Origin: Cyclobacteriaceae bacterium
Lineage (GTDB): Bacteria; Bacteroidota; Bacteroidia; Cytophagales; Cyclobacteriaceae
Direction: 5' to 3'
Assembly (NCBI GenBank): GCA_024644875.1
Contig: JAHEGY010000023.1
Coordinates: 1-47,511, forward strand
Length of the DNA: 47,511 nucleotides
A program made the translations under genes and the position numbers. The notes beneath the pieces were generated by a model. It saw nothing but the letters and a program-made list of their open reading frames with translations. It searched no databases and was not told the origin of the DNA. Shown here one piece after another: positions 18,282 through 25,790 of this stretch. Position 1 is the first letter of the stretch. Every line of letters begins with the position of its first letter.

Positions 18282-19250
18282 ATGAAAGCCATAGTATATC
18301 ATACCTATGGTCCCCCTGAGGTATTGGAATTACAGGAAATTCCAAATCCTATGCCCAGGGACAATGAAGTTTTAATTAAGGTGGAGGCTGTATCAGTTAA
18401 CTCATGGGATTGGGATCTATTAAGAGGGAAACCCCTATTGATAAGGATGTGGGGATTATTTAAACCCCGATATCATATTTTAGGATCCGATGTAGCGGGT
18501 GTGGTAGAAGCAATCGGTCCCAGGGTGAAAAACCTTAAGTCGGGCGATGAGGTATTTGGCGATCTTTCTGCATGTGGATGGGGTGGATTTGCAGAATATG
18601 TTTGTGCCCCTGAGGATTCGCTGGCTCTGAAACCAGTTAATATGACCTTCGAACAAGCTGCCTCCATCCCACAAGCAGGTGTACTGGCTTATCAGGGACT
18701 TTTTGATTATGGTAAGATCGAAACCGGAAAAAAGGTCCTGATCAACGGTGCAGGCGGTGGTGTTGGTACTTTCGCGATACAGATTGCAAAATATATAGGT
18801 GCTCAAATTACAGGTGTAGACAGTCATGATAAACTGGAAATGTTGAAAGAACTGGGTGCTGATCATGTATTAGATTATAAAAAGGAAGACTATACAAAAA
18901 CCGGCAAGCATTATGATCTGATTATTGATAATGTCGCAAATAAATCACTCTCTGAGTACAAGCGTGCTTTAAATCCGGATGGTATTTTCGTAATGGTAGG
19001 TGGTTCCATGTCTACCATATTGCAGGCCATGTTTTTCAGCAAATTACTATCTGCCACTAGCAGTAAAAAACTGGAAATTCTTGCACATAAACCCAATAAG
19101 GATTTGAATGCTTTAACAGAACTCTATAATTCCGGTGCATATCATCCAATTCTTGAGAAAACATATTCCCTTTCGGAAACACCTGAAGCAATGAGACTTC
19201 TTGGAGAAGGGAAAGCGCTCGGGAAGGTAGTAATTTCAACTGATAAGTGA
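18282..19250 (+). CDS. Zinc-independent MDR oxidoreductase
   Basis: 322 residues; starts 'MKAIVYHTYGPPEVLELQEI', has 'ILGSDVAGVVE', 'KSGDEVFGDLSACGWGGFAEYV' and the Rossmann loop 'INGAGGGVGTFAIQIAKY'. It is very similar in length and motif order to the protein at 8406 and lies 60 bases after the one at 17214. The three are lineage-level paralogues, probably NAD(P)H-dependent reductases of reactive carbonyls or quinones. The two at 17214 and 18282 are likely transcribed together. Confidence 0.85.
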   Translation: MKAIVYHTYGPPEVLELQEIPNPMPRDNEVLIKVEAVSVNSWDWDLLRGKPLLIRMWGLFKPRYHILGSDVAGVVEAIGPRVKNLKSGDEVFGDLSACGWGGFAEYVCAPEDSLALKPVNMTFEQAASIPQAGVLAYQGLFDYGKIETGKKVLINGAGGGVGTFAIQIAKYIGAQITGVDSHDKLEMLKELGADHVLDYKKEDYTKTGKHYDLIIDNVANKSLSEYKRALNPDGIFVMVGGSMSTILQAMFFSKLLSATSSKKLEILAHKPNKDLNALTELYNSGAYHPILEKTYSLSETPEAMRLLGEGKALGKVVISTDK

Positions 19251-19268
19251 TCCAAGTAAAGCCGCGTA

Positions 19269-19388
19269 ATGGATTTCACCGGAAAGGTAATGCGTGGATT
19301 CCTGTTTATTGATCCGGAAGGCTTCGATGCTGATGATGACCTGGATTTCTGGATAGACAAAGTACTGGAATTCAATAAAGTAATCTGA
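19269..19388 (+). pseudogene. Remnant of a TfoX N-terminal-domain protein (last 39 residues)
   Basis: The short frame 19269-19388 encodes 'MDFTGKVMRGFLFIDPEGFD' and then an acidic 'DLDFWIDKVLEFN' ending. From memory this corresponds to the C-terminal end of small TfoX/Sxy N-terminal-domain proteins, where the 'MDFTG(R/K)xM(K/R)G' motif lies well inside a protein of about 110 residues. An in-frame stop (19257-19259) lies immediately upstream and no matching N-terminal part precedes it; the upstream bases are the end of the MDR gene. So this is a truncated leftover rather than a working gene. Confidence 0.6.
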
Positions 19389-19521
19389 CATTACCCGGAT
19401 CAAAATATATGAATTGTTCGATCAGGCAAGCGGAAATAAATGGTAAAATATACTAAAGCCCTTGATTACCAGAAATTTAATCCGCCTGGCGAGAGAGCAA
19501 GGGGTGATGACTGAGTATTGA

Positions 19522-19809
19522 AATTGTCTGATAAAAAATGCTGTATTGATGAGAAATAATATATTGATCAAAGGCAAAGATGCAATAAATAACAGTTTTG
19601 GCAATCAGGATCCGGGACCTGGGAAAGTAGAACTGGCCTGGGAACCGGATTTCGTGGATGTATCCGGATCAGGGGATCTTGGATATACTTATGGGAAATA
19701 TACTTATTCAGTGACTGATTCATCAGGCGCGGTGAAACTGGATTCCGGGATATTCCCTACTGTATGGAAGAGGCAAGCAAATGGTGAATGGCGATTTGTC
19801 TGGGACTGA
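19522..19809 (+). pseudogene. Remnant of a DUF4440/SnoaL-like protein, N-terminus lost
   Basis: The frame open from 19522 reads 'NAVLMRNNILIKGKDAINN', then 'KVELAWEPDFVDVSGSGDLG', and ends 'WKRQANGEWRFVWD'. This is the second half of a DUF4440-type NTF2-like protein. The first half ahead of 'NAVLMR' is missing: an in-frame stop lies at 19519-19521 and I could not find the N-terminal helices in other frames of 19389-19520. TTG 19546 or ATG 19549 could start an 87- or 86-residue product, but it would lack the first helices of the fold. It adjoins the TfoX remnant, so this strip looks like a patch of gene decay. Confidence 0.6.
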
Positions 19810-19825
19810 CCTGTATACTATAAGA

Positions 19826-22465
19826 TCAAATAAGATCTTTTTCTTTCAGGGATGACTTGATCCGATTATGATAATCCCAGAATTTATTATCAATCTTTTT
19901 CATTATTTTTTTGAATTCAGGCAGGTCTTTTATATTATCAATCAATGGGTCAATCTCCGTAAAGATCAAAACCCAGTAAAAATAATTATCTTTTTCTGAA
20001 AACACTTTGAGGTGTTCTATGGCCTTATCCCTCTCTCCCATGTAGGAATAATACATGGCCAGGTTCATATCCCTGTATATGGATTGATTACTCTCGGAAT
20101 ATTCCCTATACTTTGTAAAATATTTCTCAGATTCCTCCTTCAATCCCAGTTTGTCTAATACCACTGCTATTTTTAGATTTTCAGAATTGTAAATATCCAG
20201 GTTCCAGGCTTCCTTTATCTCAGTAAATTTTTTATAATACTTATAGGCATTTTTATAATCCCTCTGAAAATAATAAATTTTGGCTACTTCTTGCATGATA
20301 TCAAGCCTTGTAGAATCCCTATTTAAAGCATCGATGAGAAGATCAGCGGTCGCTTCAAGATCCCTGTTTTTAGCATATAAAATATATGCTTTTACATAAG
20401 CAGAATATAAATTGTCGGGTTGATAATCCAATGATTTCTGAATGTATTTTTCCGCTTCCTGTATAAATCCTGATTGCATGAAGGCATTACTGATATGCAG
20501 ATAATATATACTGGCAACAATTGAATCATAAGAAGATACATCAAGTTGAAGACCACGAAGAGCGTATTCAAGGTATTTTTCAGTATCCGGCAGATGGCTT
20601 ACATAGATATCTATCAGATATACAAATACCAGATCGTAATTCGGTTTGTATTCCAATGCTTTTTCCAGATAAGGAACTGCCAATTTATATTCGCCATTAT
20701 GCATATAGAACAATGCTTTGGCAATTAAACTTTGTGGCAGAGTGGCATCAAGGAGTAATGCCTTATCACCATAATGCTCAATTTGGTCACCATATTTCTT
20801 TTCTGCCTGGCCTTCATCAAGATAATAATATGCCATAGTTATTGCAGCATATGCGCGGGCAAATCCAGGATCCTGCTCTATTGCCTTTTCAAAATATCTA
20901 ATGGCTTCCAATACTTTTTCACGATCAAAAGTATATATCAAATCCAGTCCTTTCAGGAAATAGTCGTAGGCAACCAAATCATCTGTAGGAGGCTTGTTTA
21001 TCCTCTCCTCCTCTTCAGGTGTAATGATTACTTCAATCTCATCGGCGATGTTTTTTGCCACTTCCGTTTGCAATTCAAAAATATCACCTATCTCACGATT
21101 GTATTGTTCAGACCACAGATGTTGGTCTGTTTGTGCTTCTATGAGCTGTATATTCAGCAGAATCTTGTCACCAATTTTCTGCCCGCTGCCTTCTATCAGG
21201 TAACCTACATTCAACTCCCTGGCAATTTCAGGACTTGTTTTAGAGATGTTCCGGTATTTCTCTGCAGAAGTCCTGCTAATCACCCGCAGGTCTTCAATAT
21301 TTTGCAGATTATTGAGTATCGCTTCCATCAATCCATTGATGATATAAACATTGGAAGCATCATCACTTTCGTTCCTGAAGGGCAATACGGCAATTGATTT
21401 TTTGTCAAGTTCCTGATCAAAGGAGGTATCCACCTGTTCAGGCTTTTCCAAACGGGTTGTGGTGAATAACAAATAACCAACCAATATGGCAGACAATATT
21501 ATCACAATCCATTTGAAAAGAACCCATTTTCCCTTTAATCCTGATCCTGAATCTCTATCATTTAAATCCTGTTTCAGTTTACCCTTAATCTGTTCTTTTT
21601 CCGGAACGATTAATCCCGGATTAGCAATAGCAAACACCTCCATTGCTTTGCTAACATTTTTAAATTCAAATTCTCCTAAAGAAACAGCCTGGATCCCAGC
21701 CTGATTCTTAACCTCATCATATACCTTCTCTGATATCAGTACACTCTGAGGTATAGCCAGGGATTCGATACGGGCAGCTACATTTACGCCATCACCTATT
21801 ATCCCATCTTCCCTGAAAATAATGTCTGCACTATGTATGCCAATCCTTACTGGTATCCTGGGCTCTTCCCGGTAAGCCAGCTGAAGTTCAATACCACATT
21901 TTACAGCATCTATGGCACTATTAAAAGTACTTAAGGTACCGTCTCCATAATACTGCAGGATCTTACCTTTATACTTATCAGTGATTTCCCTGAATACTTC
22001 ACGATGCCGGCTTCTGAAAATCAGCGCTTTGGCTTCATCCTGTTGCATCAATGCAGTATATCCCTCTATATCGGTAAACATGATAGCTGCCAATTGATGA
22101 ACATGGGACCCGGCACTGCTGATTTCCTGGCTTTTATTCTTTAGATTATGTTTGCCTGCTTCTCCAGGTGGATAACCATAATGATCCCGAAAGCACTTAA
22201 TGAAATACGATGGACTGCTGAAACCTACCTCGTAGGAAATCTCAGAAACTGTTAATGAGGTTTCATTCAGCATTTCCATGGCCTTATTCAGCCGGACCTG
22301 GTTAATAAACTGGCTGACCGAAAGATTGGTCATCTTTTTTACCTTCCGGAGCAGGTTAGATCTGCTCATGGCAATTTCACCTGCGAGCTCTGAAACACCA
22401 AACTGCTCATTGGACATGTTCGCTACTATCACTTTAGTGATTTTATCTAGAAAATCGTTCTCCAT
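19826..22465 (-). CDS. AraC-HTH / class III nucleotidyl cyclase / TolB-like / TPR membrane regulator
   Basis: 879 residues. Residues of about 5-105 form an AraC-type double HTH ('GVSELAGEIAMSRSNLLRKV', 'VSEISYEVGFSSPSYFIKCF'). About 124-285 is a class III cyclase homology domain with metal-site Asp132 ('FTDIEGYT') and Asp175 ('YGDGTL'), plus Asn228 and Arg232 in 'GDGVNVAARIE', so it may be active. The usual Lys before the second Asp is not there ('ILQYYGD'). One membrane helix at about 314-334 is followed by a TolB/FlgO-like domain ('SIAVLPFRNESDD' to 'TDQHLWSEQYNREIGDIFELQ') and some 350 residues of TPRs. If the HTH is cytoplasmic, the TolB/TPR part would be periplasmic. It is divergent from the ankyrin gene at 22678. 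Confidence 0.88.
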   Translation of the reverse strand: MENDFLDKITKVIVANMSNEQFGVSELAGEIAMSRSNLLRKVKKMTNLSVSQFINQVRLNKAMEMLNETSLTVSEISYEVGFSSPSYFIKCFRDHYGYPPGEAGKHNLKNKSQEISSAGSHVHQLAAIMFTDIEGYTALMQQDEAKALIFRSRHREVFREITDKYKGKILQYYGDGTLSTFNSAIDAVKCGIELQLAYREEPRIPVRIGIHSADIIFREDGIIGDGVNVAARIESLAIPQSVLISEKVYDEVKNQAGIQAVSLGEFEFKNVSKAMEVFAIANPGLIVPEKEQIKGKLKQDLNDRDSGSGLKGKWVLFKWIVIILSAILVGYLLFTTTRLEKPEQVDTSFDQELDKKSIAVLPFRNESDDASNVYIINGLMEAILNNLQNIEDLRVISRTSAEKYRNISKTSPEIARELNVGYLIEGSGQKIGDKILLNIQLIEAQTDQHLWSEQYNREIGDIFELQTEVAKNIADEIEVIITPEEEERINKPPTDDLVAYDYFLKGLDLIYTFDREKVLEAIRYFEKAIEQDPGFARAYAAITMAYYYLDEGQAEKKYGDQIEHYGDKALLLDATLPQSLIAKALFYMHNGEYKLAVPYLEKALEYKPNYDLVFVYLIDIYVSHLPDTEKYLEYALRGLQLDVSSYDSIVASIYYLHISNAFMQSGFIQEAEKYIQKSLDYQPDNLYSAYVKAYILYAKNRDLEATADLLIDALNRDSTRLDIMQEVAKIYYFQRDYKNAYKYYKKFTEIKEAWNLDIYNSENLKIAVVLDKLGLKEESEKYFTKYREYSESNQSIYRDMNLAMYYSYMGERDKAIEHLKVFSEKDNYFYWVLIFTEIDPLIDNIKDLPEFKKIMKKIDNKFWDYHNRIKSSLKEKDLI

Positions 22466-22533
22466 AGAGCGGGATAAAGAATCATTTATTTAGATATGCC
22501 GAAAATAGAAATTTTTTAGATGACTTCATCATT

Positions 22534-22553
22534 TGCGTCATAATTTATACGCA
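22534..22553. promoter_or_regulatory. Inverted repeat between the AraC/cyclase gene and the ankyrin gene
   Basis: TGCGT (22534-22538) and ACGCA (22549-22553) are separated by 10 bases, in the divergent region 22466-22677. A second similarity, 'GTCATAATT' against 'TTCATAATT', overlaps it. It could be an operator for the AraC-type regulator encoded at 19826-22465, but the arms are short. Confidence 0.3.
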
Positions 22554-22677
22554 TGCTTCATAATTGCAACTCATGGCTGAAACTTGATATGATTGTCCGC
22601 TTAGTTGATTATTAATGCCTTATCATAAGTCTGAACTTTACACTAATCATATTAATTATAACTTAAATAACAATATT

Positions 22678-23277
22678 ATGAAAGCTCTTAAAACACATTT
22701 TCTGAAAGTAACAGTGATACCATTAATGCTTATTGCACTGTTAACCATGAAATCCTGTAATGGGAAACCAGCAGCTTCTGCTGAAGGGATTAAATCTACT
22801 GCTGAATCAGAATCTCAGGTTGATCCTCCTGAAACGGATATTTTTACCGCAGCACTATTTGGTGACTTGAAGACCATTCAGAATCATATAAAAGCTGGCA
22901 CAGACCTCAACCAAAAGGATGGTTACGGATCAACAGCACTTATCATAGCAGCCACCTTCGGCAAGACTGAGGTAGCTGAAGCTTTGGTCAAAGGCGGGGC
23001 AGACCTTAATTTAACAAACAAGGAAGGAGGTACAGCACTGCATTCCGCAGCCTTCTTATGCAGGACTGAAATTGTCAGTATATTACTGGACCATGGAATC
23101 GATAAGAACATCAAAAACAACTATGGATCTACTGCACGTGAATCCGTATTGGCTCCTTTCGAGGTTGTAAAACCCATTTATGATCAGTTCAGTAAAGACC
23201 TGGGACCTTTAGGACTAAAACTGAACTATGATCAACTGGAAAAAACGAGACCTGTAATAGCTGAGATGTTGCAATAA
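22678..23277 (+). CDS. Ankyrin-repeat lipoprotein
   Basis: 199 residues from ATG 22678, chosen because it begins a signal sequence ('VIPLMLIALLTMKSC', Cys27 as lipid anchor); the open frame back to 22615 adds an improbable polar leader. After a linker come three or so ankyrin repeats: 'TDIFTAALFGDLKTIQNHI', 'YGSTALIIAATFGKTEVAEA' and 'EGGTALHSAAFLCRTEIVSI'. Ankyrins bind proteins; no catalytic domain is present. It lies divergent to the AraC/cyclase regulator and just upstream of an acyltransferase, so co-regulation with 23321 and 24512 is plausible. Confidence 0.8.
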   Translation: MKALKTHFLKVTVIPLMLIALLTMKSCNGKPAASAEGIKSTAESESQVDPPETDIFTAALFGDLKTIQNHIKAGTDLNQKDGYGSTALIIAATFGKTEVAEALVKGGADLNLTNKEGGTALHSAAFLCRTEIVSILLDHGIDKNIKNNYGSTARESVLAPFEVVKPIYDQFSKDLGPLGLKLNYDQLEKTRPVIAEMLQ

Positions 23278-23320
23278 GATTACAGGATCTTAGTCGGAAA
23301 AATCGTTAAAAAATGAAAAC

Positions 23321-24448
23321 ATGGAAACTACAGTAAGAAGATACGATATTGATTGGCTCAGGGTAATTGCCATAGGATTGTTATTGATATACCATATTGG
23401 CATTGGGTTTCAACCCTGGGGTGTATTCATTCAATTTATCCAGAACGATGAACCTCTGAACGGCCTGTGGATTCCCATGTCCATGCTCAATATATGGCGA
23501 ATTCCACTGTTGTTCTTTGTATCGGGCATGGGTGTCTGTTTTGCCTTGAGAAAGAGAAACTGGTGGCAGCTGATGCTGGAAAGGTCCAAACGGATACTTC
23601 TTCCTTTCATATTCGGGATCATATTCGTGGTCCCGGTTCATATTTTTATTTGGCAGATGTATTATAAGCAGGACCTGGTCTATACCAACCATCCTGTGCA
23701 TTTATGGTTTCTGGGGAACATATTTATTTATGTCATATTATTATCACCACTGTTTTTTTACCTTAAAAAGAACGAGCATGGCAGAATCCACAAATGGGTA
23801 CAAAGGTTATTCAGCAAGCCAATAGGGATTCTTGTAATAATCATTGCTTTCATCCTGGAAGCCATACTTTTCCGGCCGGATACTTATGAAATGTACTCAA
23901 TGACACTTCATGGTTTTTTTATGGGTTTGCTGGCTTTTCTGTCAGGCTTCCTGATCATATATTCCGGTGATAAATTCTGGGAAACAGTGCTTAAATTGAG
24001 ATGGGTTTTAATAATCTCTGCTTTGACCTTATTCCTTCTTCGATACTTCTTATTCGATCTCAAAGCACCCAATTATTTGCTTTCCATGGAATCAGTATTA
24101 TGGATCATGGCAGTATTTGGTTTTGCCCGTAAGTATTTAAACCATCCTGGCAGGGTTTTAAGTTATCTTACCCAGGCCGTCTATCCGATTTATATTATTC
24201 ATATGGTATTCCTGTACCTTGGATCTTATTTCATAATGCCGCTGGGCATTCCTGCCACATTGAAATTTATATTAATCATCGTTTCAACCTTTACAGGCAG
24301 TCTGGCATTTTATGAGTTTGTGATTAGAAGGATCTCCTTTGTCAGGCCATTATTTGGTTTAAAAGAAAAAAAGACAATTCGGACTCCTCTAAAAGAAGTT
24401 AATGATGTAGAATTGATCCCTGATAATCATGCAAAGGTTACTAATTAA
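23321..24448 (+). CDS. Acyltransferase-3 family integral membrane protein (OpgC-like)
   Basis: 375 residues with about ten hydrophobic helices. The N-terminus 'RYDIDWLRVIAIGLLLIYHI' gives the acyltransferase-3 family signature with its helix-1 His, followed by 'WRIPLLFFVSGMGVCFAL' and 'RILLPFIFGIIFVVPVHIFI'. The family transfers acyl or succinyl groups to sugars and glycans at the membrane; this member resembles the OpgC/MdoC branch acting on periplasmic glucans. The exact acceptor is unknown. It lies 43 bases after the ankyrin gene. Confidence 0.82.
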   Translation: METTVRRYDIDWLRVIAIGLLLIYHIGIGFQPWGVFIQFIQNDEPLNGLWIPMSMLNIWRIPLLFFVSGMGVCFALRKRNWWQLMLERSKRILLPFIFGIIFVVPVHIFIWQMYYKQDLVYTNHPVHLWFLGNIFIYVILLSPLFFYLKKNEHGRIHKWVQRLFSKPIGILVIIIAFILEAILFRPDTYEMYSMTLHGFFMGLLAFLSGFLIIYSGDKFWETVLKLRWVLIISALTLFLLRYFLFDLKAPNYLLSMESVLWIMAVFGFARKYLNHPGRVLSYLTQAVYPIYIIHMVFLYLGSYFIMPLGIPATLKFILIIVSTFTGSLAFYEFVIRRISFVRPLFGLKEKKTIRTPLKEVNDVELIPDNHAKVTN

Positions 24449-24511
24449 ATTATTACAGGCTTTTTATTGTATGAATTAAAACATAGGCTAGGAATAATTA
24501 AATTAATTAAT

Positions 24512-25687
24512 ATGAAGATATTAATCTCGTCCATAGTATTGCTTTCCATTCTATTGGTGAGTTGTCAGTTAGATCTCTCCAGGCAATATATTTATCAAGA
24601 ACCTGAATATAAGAATGATGGAATTCACACAGGTACTCTGTATGATGTAAATATTGATTCAACGATGGTCAAATTGGCTATTAATAAGATCCTGAATGGC
24701 CAATATAAGGAGCTCCATTCCATCCTGATATTCAGAGATGGTAAACTGGTCCTTGAGGAATACTTTGAAGGACATAAATTCCAGTGGGATGGCCCCGCTC
24801 ATCATGGTGATAATGTCAATTGGGATGGTAATATGCTGCATAATATTATGTCAGCCACTAAAAGCCTGACCTCGGCTTGTATAGGCATAGCCATTGAAAA
24901 AGGTCTTATTGACAATGTCCATCAATCCATTTTTGATTATTTAACTGATCACAGTCGCTTAAGTACAGGAGGAAAGGAGAAGATTACGATTGAACACCTT
25001 TTAACCATGACCTCTGGACTGGAATGGAAGGAATGGTCCGCGCCCTATAGCAGTGCCGATAACCCAGCTATTGGGATCTGGTTTCAGGACAAAGATCCCA
25101 TTACCTATATTCTGGAAAAACCTTTAGTAGATGAACCCGGAACGGCATTCAATTATTCTACTGGCAGCATGGTCCTGCTGGGTGAAATTATCCATAATGC
25201 CTCCAATATGAGCATTGATGAATTCTCAGAGAAATACCTGTTTGAGCCGCTGAATGTTGACACAGCCCTCTGGGCAGTGAAATTTGAAAATGGAGTGGAT
25301 GGTAACAATTTAATGATCACGCCAAGGGCTATGGTTAAATTTGGCGCAATGTATCTGAATGAGGGTGTTTGGGATGGACAACAAATCGTGCCTGAAGAAT
25401 GGATCGAAAAAAGTAAAACACCCTTCCCGGGGAATTATAGAATTAATATTCCCGGAGAGGCTTCCGGTCGAATGGGATATACCTATTCATGGTGGATAAA
25501 GACTTACTACAAATCAGCGAAGCCCATTAATATGTTTACGGCCTCCGGATTTGGAGGTCAACATATTATGGTATTGCCGGAATTAAACACTGTTATTACA
25601 TTTACCGGTGGTAATTATCTTACAAAAAGACCTCCCTTTAAAATCCTTGAAAAATACCTTATACCAGCCATTAAATTGAATAAATAA
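24512..25687 (+). CDS. Class-C beta-lactamase-fold serine hydrolase lipoprotein
   Basis: 391 residues from ATG 24512, where a lipoprotein signal begins ('LLSILLVSC', Cys18); the frame back to 24467 is unlikely to be used. The SxxK motif is 'SATK' (Ser114, Lys117), followed by 'HLLTMTSGLEW', a Tyr motif 'FNYSTGS' and a late 'GFGGQHIMV' in place of KTG. This is the beta-lactamase/esterase/D-aminopeptidase superfamily; such Bacteroidota lipoproteins are usually esterases or peptidases rather than antibiotic-resistance enzymes. The stop lies about 100 bases from the 3' end of the convergent conflict operon, with no strong terminator seen between. Confidence 0.85.
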   Translation: MKILISSIVLLSILLVSCQLDLSRQYIYQEPEYKNDGIHTGTLYDVNIDSTMVKLAINKILNGQYKELHSILIFRDGKLVLEEYFEGHKFQWDGPAHHGDNVNWDGNMLHNIMSATKSLTSACIGIAIEKGLIDNVHQSIFDYLTDHSRLSTGGKEKITIEHLLTMTSGLEWKEWSAPYSSADNPAIGIWFQDKDPITYILEKPLVDEPGTAFNYSTGSMVLLGEIIHNASNMSIDEFSEKYLFEPLNVDTALWAVKFENGVDGNNLMITPRAMVKFGAMYLNEGVWDGQQIVPEEWIEKSKTPFPGNYRINIPGEASGRMGYTYSWWIKTYYKSAKPINMFTASGFGGQHIMVLPELNTVITFTGGNYLTKRPPFKILEKYLIPAIKLNK

Positions 25688-25790
25688 ATGTATAAGCAGT
25701 GTAATCTGAAGTGATTTACCAATATCGGGATTGAGGCAGCTTAATAAGATGGCCCTAGTGAAGACAGAAGGGATTACTGCCATTCCTCTT

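Noticed and set aside
20774-21397. 207-residue + strand frame opposite the AraC/cyclase gene
   Set aside because: It lies wholly inside a strongly supported gene on the other strand, is rich in Cys, Phe and Ile without domain motifs, and has no signal of its own.
24512-25687. Antibiotic-resistance beta-lactamase
   Set aside because: The SxxK motif is there, but the YxN and KTG motifs are atypical and the protein is a lipoprotein of the general esterase/peptidase branch.
25688-25790. Possible bidirectional terminator between the serine hydrolase gene and the conflict operon
   Set aside because: Only a weak imperfect stem is visible and it is not followed by a T-run on either strand.
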